Shown here: positions 18,126 through 27,613 of the stretch, one piece after another | Position numbering within the stretch: position 1 is the first letter of the stretch | Layout: each line of letters starts with the position of its first letter | Source: an uncultured Flavobacteriaceae bacterium | Lineage (GTDB): Bacteria > Bacteroidota > Bacteroidia > Flavobacteriales > Flavobacteriaceae | Direction: 5' to 3' | Assembly: GCA_947493175.1 (NCBI GenBank) | Contig: CANLQD010000003.1 | Coordinates: 496,001 to 560,000 of the forward strand | DNA: 64,000 bases | The notes under the pieces: generated by a model | Database searches by the model: none | The model's input: only the letters and a program-made list of their open reading frames with translations | Told to the model about the DNA's origin: nothing | Translations under genes and position numbers: made by a program

Positions 18126-18773
18126 TTGGAACTTCTTAAAAGTGATTTCTACTTAGCTTTCTATGCTTTGGCTATGATTTTATCATTTCTGAAGTATAGG
18201 TGGTATTATGACACCCTATTAAAATTCTTACCAATAATTATTGGTTATACGTTACTTTCCGAAGTCTTGGGGGTGCTAATACGAGATTATGAGGGTTTCC
18301 AATTGGTATACATGGAAGGATATAACCATTATAATCAGATTGTTTTCAACATTTACTATTTTATATTCTTCCTATATTTTTACTATGTGTTTTGGAAAAC
18401 TTTGGATGCCGATAAAATTATTAAATATGGTACTCTGTCGTACATCTTCTTCAGTTTGGTTAATTGCTTTTTCCAAAATCCGGCAATACTTCCTCTTTGG
18501 CAAAGCCACATCATAGGATGCCTTGTACTTGTTTATTGTAGTATTCAATATCTTCAAAAATCCTGGTCAGGACGAAGAAATCTGTTATTCTGGATAAGCT
18601 TAGGACTATTAGCATTTTATCTATTGTACCCTGTGATTCTCTTAACCGGTTTTCTGGATTATGAGATATATCAGAAAATGAAATTCAGAAAAGTACAACA
18701 TGTTTTAATAGCAATAATGTATAGCTGCTTTTGTTATGGCTTTTTTATGACCAAAAGGCGAGTGACTTTATAG
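18126..18773 (+). CDS. Integral membrane protein of unknown function (TTG start)
   Basis: A 215-residue protein with about six membrane spans (roughly 10-22, 33-52, 73-92, 101-120, 126-142, 156-176, 190-208) rich in aromatic residues. No named family recognised. The frame begins with TTG (MELLKSDFYL); the first internal ATG, at codon 17, would cut the first span, so TTG is preferred. It follows the lipoprotein gene at 17340 by 45 bp and ends before a bidirectional terminator. Composition is more AT-rich than the neighbouring core genes. Confidence 0.65.
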   Translation: MELLKSDFYLAFYALAMILSFLKYRWYYDTLLKFLPIIIGYTLLSEVLGVLIRDYEGFQLVYMEGYNHYNQIVFNIYYFIFFLYFYYVFWKTLDADKIIKYGTLSYIFFSLVNCFFQNPAILPLWQSHIIGCLVLVYCSIQYLQKSWSGRRNLLFWISLGLLAFYLLYPVILLTGFLDYEIYQKMKFRKVQHVLIAIMYSCFCYGFFMTKRRVTL

Positions 18774-18793
18774 ATTACAGAACTAACTTTTAT

Positions 18794-18828
18794 AAAAAAA
18801 TGCCCTCACTATTGCTGCGAGGGCATTT
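18794..18828. terminator. Bidirectional terminator between membrane-protein gene and rpsT
   Basis: Perfect 10-bp stem AAATGCCCTC / GAGGGCATTT (18798-18807, 18819-18828) with an 11-base loop. It has seven A on one side and TTT/TTA on the other, so it serves rpsT strongly (minus) and the 18126 gene more weakly (plus). Confidence 0.85.
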
Positions 18829-18852
18829 TACTATTTTAAAAAGCACTTCTAT

Positions 18853-19104
18853 CTAGAGAGAAGCTACGTGTTTCGCCAACTTACTTTTTAGATTGGCCGC
18901 TTTGTTATTGTGAACGATATTCCGTTTTGCCAAACGATCGATCATGCTCACCACACTTGGGAACAAAGCCTCCGCTTCTTTTTTATCTTCTAGGCCACGT
19001 AATTTTTTAATAGCATTACGGGTGGTTTTGTGCTGATAACGGTTACGAAGACGTACTGCCTCGTTTCTTCTGATTCTCTTTAATGCCGACTTGTGATTTG
19101 CCAT
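18853..19104 (-). CDS. rpsT: 30S ribosomal protein S20 (bS20)
   Basis: An 83-residue basic helical protein, [20 protein letters not shown] at the start, with [13 protein letters not shown] at the end: classic bS20, which binds 16S rRNA early in 30S assembly. Single-gene unit ended by the hairpin at 18794-18828. It lies just downstream of the two tRNA-Glu genes on the same strand and may be read from their promoter. Confidence 0.98.
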   Translation of the reverse strand: MANHKSALKRIRRNEAVRLRNRYQHKTTRNAIKKLRGLEDKKEAEALFPSVVSMIDRLAKRNIVHNNKAANLKSKLAKHVASL

Positions 19105-19158
19105 CTTCTTTCTTAAATTATTTTACTTGCCCTAGCCATTGCGTTCTAGAAACTGTTG

Positions 19159-19230
19159 TAGCCCGTAGGGGAATCGAACCCCTGTTACCAGGATGAAAAC
19201 CTGGCGTCCTAACCCCTAGACGAACGGGCC
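19159..19230 (-). tRNA. tRNA-Glu (UUC)
   Basis: A 72-nt cloverleaf on the minus strand. The acceptor stem pairs GGCCCGT with ACGGGCT, the anticodon loop is TTTTCAT with anticodon TTC, and the T-loop is GTTCGAATC. CCA is not encoded. It is identical to the copy at 19310-19381. Confidence 0.95.
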
Positions 19231-19309
19231 AAAATTTAAATACGAAACCAAGAAACACAAAATACGAAAAAACGCTTCTAATTCCGTGTTACCAAATTTG
19301 TATTTTTCG

Positions 19310-19381
19310 TAGCCCGTAGGGGAATCGAACCCCTGTTACCAGGATGAAAACCTGGCGTCCTAACCCCTAGACGAACGGGCC
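19310..19381 (-). tRNA. tRNA-Glu (UUC), identical tandem copy
   Basis: Same 72-nt sequence as the downstream copy, 79 bp apart, transcribed first from the consensus promoter at 19404-19433. Tandem identical copies fit a gene duplication kept for dosage. Confidence 0.95.
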
Positions 19382-19403
19382 ATACTGCACATAAATGCGG
19401 ATG

Positions 19404-19433
19404 CAAAAATACAATTATTTTTAACTAGTACAA
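19404..19433 (-). promoter_or_regulatory. Promoter of the tRNA-Glu pair
   Basis: On the minus strand TTG (19431-19433) is 19 bases from TATTTTTG (19404-19411): a perfect Bacteroidota promoter. The expected transcript start near 19398 is about 17 bases before the first tRNA. Confidence 0.8.
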
Positions 19434-19591
19434 CCGCAAGCTATTTTTTTTTAACGAAACCCCCATAAGAAGACCAAATCTTACCAAATTCTTTGTATTA
19501 AACGGCACCTGTGAACCTTCCTGTGAGGTATTGCCGAATGCTAATGAACCTACTCGGTGTTAGTAACCCCACACGCCAAACGATCATAGGT

Positions 19592-21067
19592 TTAATACGC
19601 CTTTGCGAAAAGCACCCGCTGCTTCGAGGGCTTTCCCGTAACCATGCATGTTCCTTCCTCCAATGATGCCTCAATAGGAATACAACGAATGGTGGCCTTG
19701 GTTTCGTTCTTAATTTTTTCCTCGGTCTCATTGGTGCCGTCCCAATGGGCAGAAATGAATCCGCCTTTACTTTCCAACACTTCTTTAAACTTTTCGTAAT
19801 CAGCTACTTCCGTAATATGGGCCGTTCGGAAGTCCGTCGCTTTTTGGTAAATATTGGCTTGGATATCCTCCATCAAAAACTCAATCTTTGAAAGCACCTC
19901 ATCGGCCTGCACGGTTTCTTTCTGCAATGTATCCCTACGTGCTACTTCGAACGTACCGTTCTCCAAATCGCGTTGTCCGATAGCCAAACGCACCGGCACT
20001 CCTTTTAACTCATATTCATTGAATTTAAAGCCCGGTTTTTGAGTATCCCGGTCATCGTATTTAACCGAAATGCCCTTTTTCTGTAATTCCCTCACCAGCG
20101 GCCTTACCTTTTCGGAAATGGTCTCTAGCTGATCCAACCCTTTATAGATAGGCACGATAACCACCTGAATGGGAGCCAACTTCGGCGGCAACACCAATCC
20201 GTTATCATCGCTATGGGTCATGATCAAGGCACCCATTAATCGCGTCGATACGCCCCAAGAAGTGGCCCAAACATGTTCTTGTTTTCCTTCTTTGTTCGCA
20301 AACTTCACATCGAAGGCCTTGGCAAAGTTCTGGCCAAGAAAGTGCGAAGTACCGGCTTGCAGTGCCTTCCCGTCTTGCATTAAGGCCTCGATACAGTAGG
20401 TATCCAAAGCCCCTGCGAAACGTTCGCTTTCCGTTTTAGTACCCTTAATGACTGGTACAGCCATATGGTTCTCCGCAAAATCAGCATAGATGTCCAATAT
20501 CAGTTCCGCTTCTGCAATAGCTTCTTTTTCCGTCGCATGTGCTGTATGCCCTTCTTGCCACAAAAACTCCGCGGTGCGCAAGAATAGTCGGGTTCGCATT
20601 TCCCAACGAACCACATTGGCCCATTGGTTAATGAGCAAGGGAAGATCGCGATACGACTGAATCCACCTTCGATAGGTATCCCAGATAATGGTTTCCGAAG
20701 TTGGCCTAACGATTAATTCTTCTTCTAACTGGGCATCGGGGTCCACGATAATGCCGCTGCCGTCTTCCGCATTTTTTAGCCGGTAATGTGTTACTACGGC
20801 ACATTCCTTGGCAAACCCTTCAACGTGGCTGGCTTCCTTGCTTAAATACGACTTGGGGATGAACAACGGAAAATAGGCGTTTTGATGCCCTGTATCCTTA
20901 AACATCTTATCCAAACCAGCCTGCATTTTCTCCCATATGGCAAATCCATACGGTTTGATAACCATACAGCCTCGAACTCCGGAGTTTTCGGCCAAATCGG
21001 CCTTGACCACCAGTTCATTGTACCATTTGGAATAATCAGCACTTCTTTTCGTCAAATTTTTACCCAT
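19592..21067 (-). CDS. proS: Prolyl-tRNA synthetase (ProS type 3)
   Basis: A 491-residue class II aminoacyl-tRNA synthetase of the short, archaeal/eukaryote-like type lacking the bacterial editing insert. Motif 2 region ([19 protein letters not shown]), the proline-pocket RPTSETIIW, the ATP-site loop with HSDDNG, the anticodon-binding domain and the C-terminal zinc-like domain ending VLFAKAY are seen. The start is the ATG at 21067 ([19 protein letters not shown]). The frame stays open 260 codons further upstream, but that part is only the antisense of the GW-rich lipoprotein gene, with proline/alanine low complexity, and must not be included. Confidence 0.96.
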   Translation of the reverse strand: MGKNLTKRSADYSKWYNELVVKADLAENSGVRGCMVIKPYGFAIWEKMQAGLDKMFKDTGHQNAYFPLFIPKSYLSKEASHVEGFAKECAVVTHYRLKNAEDGSGIIVDPDAQLEEELIVRPTSETIIWDTYRRWIQSYRDLPLLINQWANVVRWEMRTRLFLRTAEFLWQEGHTAHATEKEAIAEAELILDIYADFAENHMAVPVIKGTKTESERFAGALDTYCIEALMQDGKALQAGTSHFLGQNFAKAFDVKFANKEGKQEHVWATSWGVSTRLMGALIMTHSDDNGLVLPPKLAPIQVVIVPIYKGLDQLETISEKVRPLVRELQKKGISVKYDDRDTQKPGFKFNEYELKGVPVRLAIGQRDLENGTFEVARRDTLQKETVQADEVLSKIEFLMEDIQANIYQKATDFRTAHITEVADYEKFKEVLESKGGFISAHWDGTNETEEKIKNETKATIRCIPIEASLEEGTCMVTGKPSKQRVLFAKAY

Positions 21068-21163
21068 AGTATCTAGTTTGGCACAAAACTTGTGCCTAGG
21101 TTGTAGTAATAATTGGGTAAAACTAACTATTTTTAGTATGTTCAACAATATAAAATTGAAACC

Positions 21164-22525
21164 ATGATACAATCCGTACCCCTCCAACGATTTCGCACAA
21201 CATTGCTTTTGGCTGTGATGGGCGTTTTCGCAATATCCTGTGGTTCGTACCAACAGGCTTCTTATTACGATAACGACGGTATTTATTCTAGCGGAAATAG
21301 ACAGGTAGGTGTTGAAAGACCAACCAATAGGCCCGTTCAAACGCAGCGGCAACAAAGTAAAACAGACAAGAACAATGTGTACGAGGATTATTTTGCGCAG
21401 CAAGCCAATGAATATGGGGAAATCTTGGACAGTGAAATCTTTGTCGATGTAGATTCTTATAACAGTGGGGTTGCAAACGATAGTATCAACGAAGGTCAAT
21501 TGACCGATTATTACCAAAGTGAGAACGATTACACCGGTCAGCCCGCCTGGGGCGACAATGGCGAAAACGTCACCATTAATATTTATGACAATAACTGGGG
21601 CTGGGGAGGCTTCGGTTTTGGTTCCCCATGGCTCTGGGGCGGCGGCTGGGGCTGGAACAACTGGGGCTGGGGCGGCGGCTGGGGCTGGGGCTGGAACCGA
21701 TGGAATCGTTGGAACAACTGGGGCTGGGGCGGCTTCGGTTGGGGCGGCGGCTGGGGCTGGGGTGCCGGCTGGGGCTGGGGAGGCTTCAACACCTGGTGTC
21801 CTCCTTACGGATATTACAACGGATGGAACAATTTCGGTTACGGTCAACGAAGTTTTGCGGTCAACAGTGGTCGCAGGGGTTACTACAATACCAGAGCTCT
21901 TGCTTCCAATAGCTCAAGAAGCTCTATTTTAGGACGCTCCAATAGAAACCTTGGTCGTGCCAATAGCACATCGAGCAGATATCGAAGTAACTCTCTCGCT
22001 AGCAACCGCAATAGTGTTGGCAGAAGTTCCAGAAATTATAGAAACGGTACGGGAAGAACTGTTGGTGTAGACCGAAACCGTTCGTACCGAAGCAGCAGAA
22101 GCACTCGGGCGCTGCCAAGAAACAATACCTCTTCTCGCTATAATAGCGCCACAAGAAGCAATCGTTCTTATCGAAGTACCACACCACGTAGTAGTGGTTA
22201 TCAAAGAGGCTCTTCAACAGGGGTCAACAGGAGTTCTTCGTACCGAAGTTCCGGTAGCCGCACCCGTAGCAGCGGTAGCTATCGAGGTTCCAGCTCTAGA
22301 ACCAACCAATCGTATCGAAGCTCGGGAAGCCGATCCAGGGGCAGTAGCGGAAGCTATCGCAGCTCAGGCAGAAGCTCCAGAAGCAGTGGAGGAAGCTACA
22401 GAAGCTCTGGCGGTAGCTCTAGAAGCAGTGGAGGAAGTTATCGTAGCTCAGGAGGCTCTTCGAGATCTTCAGGAGGTGGTAGAAGTAGTGGCGGTAGTCG
22501 TGGTGGCGGTCGCAGTAGAGGTTAA
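21164..22525 (+). CDS. GW-rich and SR-rich lipoprotein of low complexity
   Basis: A 453-residue protein with a lipoprotein signal (lipobox AISC, Cys26). Residues about 30-140 are acidic and Q/N-rich. Residues about 143-235 consist almost only of G, W and N with a few F/R, in GWGW-type repeats. From about 245 to the end it is arginine-serine-glycine rich, with [13 protein letters not shown] tandem units near the C-terminus encoded by imperfect 30-40-bp DNA repeats (about 22,340-22,500). No enzyme domain. Similar surface lipoproteins occur in Flavobacteriaceae; the function is unknown. It is 36 bp upstream of an OmpP1/FadL porin gene, likely cotranscribed. A near-consensus -7 (TATTTTTA, 21128-21135) lies upstream. 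Confidence 0.8.
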   Translation: MIQSVPLQRFRTTLLLAVMGVFAISCGSYQQASYYDNDGIYSSGNRQVGVERPTNRPVQTQRQQSKTDKNNVYEDYFAQQANEYGEILDSEIFVDVDSYNSGVANDSINEGQLTDYYQSENDYTGQPAWGDNGENVTINIYDNNWGWGGFGFGSPWLWGGGWGWNNWGWGGGWGWGWNRWNRWNNWGWGGFGWGGGWGWGAGWGWGGFNTWCPPYGYYNGWNNFGYGQRSFAVNSGRRGYYNTRALASNSSRSSILGRSNRNLGRANSTSSRYRSNSLASNRNSVGRSSRNYRNGTGRTVGVDRNRSYRSSRSTRALPRNNTSSRYNSATRSNRSYRSTTPRSSGYQRGSSTGVNRSSSYRSSGSRTRSSGSYRGSSSRTNQSYRSSGSRSRGSSGSYRSSGRSSRSSGGSYRSSGGSSRSSGGSYRSSGGSSRSSGGGRSSGGSRGGGRSRG

Positions 22526-22561
22526 TCGCCCTTAATCATTCAAGAACTTAATACAGGAGAA

Positions 22562-24067
22562 ATGAAAAAGACATCGATTTTCATCATGTTATTGGTATGT
22601 GCTTATGCCAGTTCCCAAAATATAAACGACGTGCTACGATTTGCCAATGAGGAGCTACAGGGCACCCCTCGTTATCAGGCAATGGGCGGAGCTTTCGGAG
22701 CTCTCGGAGGCGACCTATCGGCATTGAACAATAATCCGGCAGGGTCTGCTATTTTTAATCACGGCGTCTTTACCGTAACCGGAACCAATTATAATCGAGA
22801 CAATACGGCGAACTATTTCGGCAGTAACAGAAATGTAAATTTCAATGAGGTAGATCTTAATCAAATAGGGGGCGTACTGGTCTTTAACAACAATGATGAC
22901 ACCTCGGATTGGAACCGTATCGCAGTGGCCTTTAATTATGACCTTGTTCAGAATTTTGAAAATAGGCTATCGGTAGAGGGTCGCAGCAATCAAGGAATCG
23001 ATTCCTATTTTCTCGCCTTCGCAGACGGACTTCCTCTTGGAAATATTTTATTGAGGGAAGGTGAGTTTTTGGAGGATGCTTATCTCGATATTGGTGCACA
23101 ACAGGGTTTTGCCGACCAACAAGCCTTTTTAGGATACTTTGGAGGCGTCATCGATCCTGCAGCCATGGAAGACGACAATACTGTTTACAATAGAAATGCC
23201 AGTTATTCGGAAGTAAACCAACAATTTCAAAGAAGAACCAACGGGTATAACGGTAAATACACCTTTAACCTAGGCGCACAATACCGTGAAAGTATCAGCT
23301 TTGGGGCATCTATCAATGTTCACAGTGTTTTCTATGACCAGCTCGATATTTTTACCGAAGATGGTTATGATACGGATTCCGAAATACAATTTACCACTTT
23401 TGACAATTATCTGCGCACCGAGGGTTCTGGGTTTTCTTTTAGTCTTGGTAGTATTATAAAACTAAACGAAACCGTACGTATAGGAGCCAGTTACCAATCT
23501 CCTACCTGGTATCGTTTGACCGATGACTTTTCACAGCGGATCAATTCCGATCTGGCAGATGACGACATTCAATTTATCAATTTTGATGTTGTTAATCTAT
23601 TTGAAACCTACACCCTTAAAACACCTGGAAAACTAATGGGAAGTATGGCACTGATTTTTGGAAAGCACGGACTTTTAAGTGTCGACTACGGTTATCAGGA
23701 TATGTCACAAGCCCGTCTTCGTCCTAGTGACGACCCCAACTTTGCCGTTGTCAACTCCGATATCGCAAGCCAGCTCACAGGGGTATCCTCTGTTCGCGTC
23801 GGAGGAGAATACCGCATTCAGCGCTTCAGTCTGCGTGGTGGCTACCGTTTTGAACAAAGTCCGTATGAAAATGGGGATCTTATCGGGGACCTAACCGGGT
23901 TTTCTGGTGGAATCGGCTATGATTTTGGCGGCAGTAGACTAGACCTTGCCGTAAACAGAACAGAGCAAGAAGTGGGGTTGCAGTTGTTCGATGTGGGCGT
24001 CACAACACCCGCAATGATAGACCGGGTCAACACCAATGTTAGCATCGGCTACACCTACCATTTTTAA
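22562..24067 (+). CDS. OmpP1/FadL-family outer membrane protein
   Basis: A 501-residue outer membrane beta-barrel with a signal peptide (MKKTSIFIMLLVCAYASSQ). The segment RYQAMGGAFGALGGDLSALNNNPAGSA is split here as RYQAMGGAFGALGGD and SALNNNPAGSA; it is the hallmark of FadL/OmpP1 proteins in Bacteroidota, which pass hydrophobic compounds across the outer membrane. The rest has alternating strands and ends in an aromatic residue (SIGYTYHF), as barrels do. The specific substrate is unknown. Likely in an operon with the GW/SR-rich lipoprotein. Confidence 0.88.
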   Translation: MKKTSIFIMLLVCAYASSQNINDVLRFANEELQGTPRYQAMGGAFGALGGDLSALNNNPAGSAIFNHGVFTVTGTNYNRDNTANYFGSNRNVNFNEVDLNQIGGVLVFNNNDDTSDWNRIAVAFNYDLVQNFENRLSVEGRSNQGIDSYFLAFADGLPLGNILLREGEFLEDAYLDIGAQQGFADQQAFLGYFGGVIDPAAMEDDNTVYNRNASYSEVNQQFQRRTNGYNGKYTFNLGAQYRESISFGASINVHSVFYDQLDIFTEDGYDTDSEIQFTTFDNYLRTEGSGFSFSLGSIIKLNETVRIGASYQSPTWYRLTDDFSQRINSDLADDDIQFINFDVVNLFETYTLKTPGKLMGSMALIFGKHGLLSVDYGYQDMSQARLRPSDDPNFAVVNSDIASQLTGVSSVRVGGEYRIQRFSLRGGYRFEQSPYENGDLIGDLTGFSGGIGYDFGGSRLDLAVNRTEQEVGLQLFDVGVTTPAMIDRVNTNVSIGYTYHF

Positions 24068-24092
24068 ACCATTCAAGAAAAGAAAAAGAGAG

Positions 24093-24118
24093 GCCGGAGA
24101 ACAATCTGGCTTTTTTTT
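24093..24118 (+). terminator. Terminator of the OmpP1/FadL gene
   Basis: Stem GCCGGA / TCTGGC (24093-24098 and 24105-24110) followed by eight T. The T run overlaps the stop codon of the convergent gene ending at 24117. Confidence 0.75.
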
Positions 24119-25535
24119 ATCGCTTTAAAGTAAAGTGAGACTGAATGGTTCTGGCAACGATTACATCATCTTCCATTCTAGAGAAATCGAGTTTAAACCA
24201 ATAGTCTGATGATGGTAAGGGCCTACCGTTATAGGTACCATCCCATGAGTCGTTAGGCGCCAATTGTTTCAGGAGTTTTCCGTACCGGTCGAAAATGAAG
24301 ATGGTCGAATCGGTCAAGGTCTCAACTCCGTATACGAGCCATTCATCGTTTACCCCATCATTATTGGGAGTGAAAAACTTCGGATAACCAGCCACCAAAA
24401 ACTCCAGCGGTTCGGTAGTTCCACAGCCATTTTTATCATTGATAACCACGGTATTTATACCCACTGGAATATTATTAAAAACGGGGTCGTCCTGAAACGG
24501 ACCCCCATTAACCGAGAATTCATAGCTGCTATCTCCAGCTACAAAAATTTCAACATTGTTCGTACGGGTATCATCATCCAAAATATCCTCCAGAATTTCT
24601 ACCCTATCAAGTACCGGTTCCCCGAAAAAGGTAATAAGGATGTCATCTGTAACATTTCCGAAGCTAGTTTCAATATTTACGAAATACCTTCCTGAATTGG
24701 GACTGGTAACTATGTATTCTGTCTCAGCAGGGCCACTTAAAAGGTTGGCATCATCGATTGTACCATCATCGTCATAATCAACAGACCATGTAACATTCAA
24801 AATATCTGGACCTGCCGGTGAATTCAACGCACTTAGCGGAATATCAGGATCGCCTTCGCAGGCAATAATATCCAATCCTAAAAACTCGTCCCGCAACGTA
24901 CAATCGAGTGCTGTATTTTGATCGGCATCTACGGAATTTCCCGTAAAAGTGAGCATAAACGGCTCCGGATTGCCATCAAAATTGGTATTGAAGTTGTTTA
25001 TGAGAATGTAATAGATTTCACCAGGCTGTACATCGAGCCATTCGTCATAGGTGTTCAGGTTTTGTGTCAAGGAAGGCTGTCCTACCTGCCCATTTTCAGG
25101 GTTGACACCTATTCCAGTAAAATTGGTTTCATTGACTTCATAGTTGCAACGAATCGGTTGCGCGGTGCCATTGCTGATATCCGCACAGTTCACATCGGGA
25201 CCATAAACCGCAAAATCGAATTCAGCGGTCACCGTGTTGCCAACACTAGGCAGTGCCTCGATATCGAATCCTACCTGGCCACCGGTACCGGCACGAAAGA
25301 CAAACCAAGAAGTATTGTTTTCAATATTCGCATTGCTTACACTCCCTTTCTCAAGACAACCCGTTTGTAGAATCTGCTCAGGGTCGAAATCATCGATATC
25401 GCCCCTTCCGTCCGAAAAACCCATTATAGGTGCATCGGCACAGACGGGAATCGCAGTTCTACAATCCGCAGAGTTCTGGGCATTTATTGAAAAAAAGCTG
25501 AACAAAAGGCATCCGAAGATGAGTAGGTATCGCAT
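24117..25535 (-). CDS. Secreted protein with type B T9SS (gliding-associated) C-terminal domain
   Basis: A 472-residue protein with a signal peptide (MRYLLIFGCLLFSFFSINAQ), a Cys-containing N-terminal beta domain (DCRTAIPVCADAP start), internal immunoglobulin-like segments, and a C-terminal domain from about 385 with FFTPNNDGVNDEW, FDRYGKLLKQL and WDGTYNGRPLPSSDYW: the CHU_C/TIGR04131 domain that directs proteins out through the type IX system. No catalytic domain; probably an adhesin or surface structural protein. It is a paralog of the neighbouring gene 25667-27478. Confidence 0.9.
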   Translation of the reverse strand: MRYLLIFGCLLFSFFSINAQNSADCRTAIPVCADAPIMGFSDGRGDIDDFDPEQILQTGCLEKGSVSNANIENNTSWFVFRAGTGGQVGFDIEALPSVGNTVTAEFDFAVYGPDVNCADISNGTAQPIRCNYEVNETNFTGIGVNPENGQVGQPSLTQNLNTYDEWLDVQPGEIYYILINNFNTNFDGNPEPFMLTFTGNSVDADQNTALDCTLRDEFLGLDIIACEGDPDIPLSALNSPAGPDILNVTWSVDYDDDGTIDDANLLSGPAETEYIVTSPNSGRYFVNIETSFGNVTDDILITFFGEPVLDRVEILEDILDDDTRTNNVEIFVAGDSSYEFSVNGGPFQDDPVFNNIPVGINTVVINDKNGCGTTEPLEFLVAGYPKFFTPNNDGVNDEWLVYGVETLTDSTIFIFDRYGKLLKQLAPNDSWDGTYNGRPLPSSDYWFKLDFSRMEDDVIVARTIQSHFTLKR

Positions 25536-25666
25536 AGGTACTTGGGGCTAATTAACATACCGAGGGCTATGCTAATAACTGGTGTACTATTGGTTTTAGT
25601 ATATTAAACCGAAATTTTATGCAGTTAATCGATGAAATGCAGCATTTATGTCGCTTGGCAGCGGCA

Positions 25667-27478
25667 TTAACGCTTCAATGAAAAGTGATTATTAACATAT
25701 TTGGCGGTTGTTCGCTGACCGTTGGCATCCATATAAGTGAGTTTGAACCAATAGTCCGACGCAGGAACCTGTTTTCCGTTGTACGTACCGTCCCAACCAA
25801 AATTGGTATTGCCCGCCAAATGGGATAGCAATTTTCCGTAGCGATCAAAAATATAAATTTCCGGATTTTCCAGCATATTGAGGCCTGAGATGCTCCATGA
25901 ATCGTTCAGACCGTCTGCATTGGGTGTAAAATATTTGGGAAAACCGACAACAATGATTGTTTCCGTAACGGCACCACACCCCCCGGGATCGTTCACGGTT
26001 ACCGTATGCATTCCCGGAGATACGTTTGAAAAAACATTTTCATTTTGAAATACTCCTTCATCCAAACGGTATTCCCATGCACCATCCGTATTCGCAAAAA
26101 CGGTTACCATATTGTTCTGCTGTAGGTCTTCGATCTGAATATCTAAAATTTGAGGAGGGCTCGAGGTGGTCACGACCACGGTTCTGACACTTTCACAGCT
26201 TAGTGCTCCTAAAACATTGGTAGCGGTCAAAGTGTAACTGCCCACTTGGGAAACAGTGATTCCTGCCGTGTTTTCCCCCGAATCCCAACGGTAAGTGTAA
26301 TTCGGCAACGGCACCTGGTCCCCTATGAAAGCACTTCCGTTTTCAGCACAGAGATACCCTTCTGTCGGAAAATCCAGTACCGGGGTTTCCAGATTGATCA
26401 GTTGAAATTGCTCCGATACATCAAAGCAATTGGGATTATCGACCGAGGCAACCCTTACATAAATCGTTTCGGCTCCTGCTTGGGTAAGGTGCTGTTTAGA
26501 CAATACATTGGCCCCATTATTGGCATCTCCCAGACTGGTATAATAACTCACCGTGAACCTATTCGGGTCTTGCCCTCCTAAAATCTCATTATCCTTTTGG
26601 GAAAGATCATACGTTTCCAATCCCGAACAGGAAGCTGCATCACCTGCACTGTAGGCAATAGGTACTGTTGAAAACACCACCTGAACCTCGCTGATCGTTA
26701 CATCAGTAGTTAGCGCACTGCTGATCTGCACCTGATAGTTTCCTGAAGCGGTAGCAACGAGTGTAGGTGCCGTATCACCTATCAATTGCTGAAAACCAGT
26801 ACCGGAATCGAGGTACCAAGAATAGGCCGTGGCACCAGTGGTCGTGGCATCCAACGTAATCGTTTGCCCCTCGCAAGCGGTTATCGGTGGCCCCAATAGG
26901 TTGGTAACAATCGTGCAGTCCAAGGCATCGTTTGGGTTGGTAACGAAAATCTGTCCAGAAAACTGTATGGAAAACCCAGAGTTCGTATTGCTGAAATTAT
27001 TGATCAACAGATAGTATTCTTCCCCTGGAGACACCTGTAGCCAATCTTCGTACTGAAAATTTTCGGCATCACCACTAGGATCTTCCCCTACCCCGGCAAA
27101 ACTGTTTGCGTCGGTGTTATCAAAAAAGTTACAACGAATTGGCGCTTCCAGGTTGCTGCAGTCATCCGAACGATACAGGGCAAAATCCCAATCTTCCGAA
27201 GCACTAAATCCTATATTGAAACCCAACTGACCGGAAGCCCCCGTTCTAAACCGGTACCAAGCTGCATTTGATTCGATAGCCCCGGATGTAGTTCGCTCCA
27301 AACAGCCACTCGTTCCCGCATTATTGAAATCATCGATTCCAAAACCATTCGTACCACCATTGACAGGAGTATTGTTGCAAATGGGAATGGCAGTACCACA
27401 GTCTGGGGCAACCTGTGCCTTTGCTACAGGTCCCCATAGAAAAAATAGGAAAGCCATAAGAACTCCCAGGCGGTTCAT
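25667..27478 (-). CDS. Secreted protein with type B T9SS C-terminal domain, paralog
   Basis: A 603-residue protein with a signal peptide ending near VAKAQ. The N-terminal part (DCGTAIPICNNTPVNGG) and the C-terminal sorting domain (FTPNADGLNDSW, FDRYGKLLSHL, WDGTYNGKQVPASDYW) are paralogous to those of the downstream gene, but this copy has about 130 more residues of Ig-like/PKD-like repeats in the middle (CEGQTITLDA, YRWDSGENTAGITV). Probable surface adhesin exported by the type IX system. The two genes are 131 bp apart on the same strand. Confidence 0.9.
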   Translation of the reverse strand: MNRLGVLMAFLFFLWGPVAKAQVAPDCGTAIPICNNTPVNGGTNGFGIDDFNNAGTSGCLERTTSGAIESNAAWYRFRTGASGQLGFNIGFSASEDWDFALYRSDDCSNLEAPIRCNFFDNTDANSFAGVGEDPSGDAENFQYEDWLQVSPGEEYYLLINNFSNTNSGFSIQFSGQIFVTNPNDALDCTIVTNLLGPPITACEGQTITLDATTTGATAYSWYLDSGTGFQQLIGDTAPTLVATASGNYQVQISSALTTDVTISEVQVVFSTVPIAYSAGDAASCSGLETYDLSQKDNEILGGQDPNRFTVSYYTSLGDANNGANVLSKQHLTQAGAETIYVRVASVDNPNCFDVSEQFQLINLETPVLDFPTEGYLCAENGSAFIGDQVPLPNYTYRWDSGENTAGITVSQVGSYTLTATNVLGALSCESVRTVVVTTSSPPQILDIQIEDLQQNNMVTVFANTDGAWEYRLDEGVFQNENVFSNVSPGMHTVTVNDPGGCGAVTETIIVVGFPKYFTPNADGLNDSWSISGLNMLENPEIYIFDRYGKLLSHLAGNTNFGWDGTYNGKQVPASDYWFKLTYMDANGQRTTAKYVNNHFSLKR

Positions 27479-27583
27479 CAGTAGGTATAATTTGGTAAGA
27501 TGTAAAAATAAACTGGTAGCCGCCTTAACACTAATTTATGTTGTGTAACAAGGTAAATGGGGCGTAAAGTGCCATATTATGTA

Positions 27584-27591
27584 TATCTTTG
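27584..27591 (+). promoter_or_regulatory. -7 promoter element of folE
   Basis: TATCTTTG is an exact TAnnTTTG match. Transcription would begin near 27598, downstream of the start of the longest open frame (27557) and 16 bases before the ATG at 27614, which supports the shorter start. Confidence 0.6.
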
Positions 27592-27613
27592 CGATTCTTT
27601 TGGTTCTACAGCA

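Noticed and set aside
19159..19381. tRNA-Glu pair as an integration site (att) for a mobile element
   Set aside because: No integrase, no direct repeat of the tRNA 3' end elsewhere in the window; the two full identical copies fit simple duplication.
21068..21847. N-terminal extension of ProS rich in proline and alanine
   Set aside because: It is the antisense of the GW-rich lipoprotein gene; ProS type 3 proteins start at [15 protein letters not shown].
21519..22535. Long alternative frames rich in Gly/Ala within the GW/SR-rich gene
   Set aside because: They arise from the low-complexity DNA in shifted frames; only the main frame has a signal peptide and lipobox.
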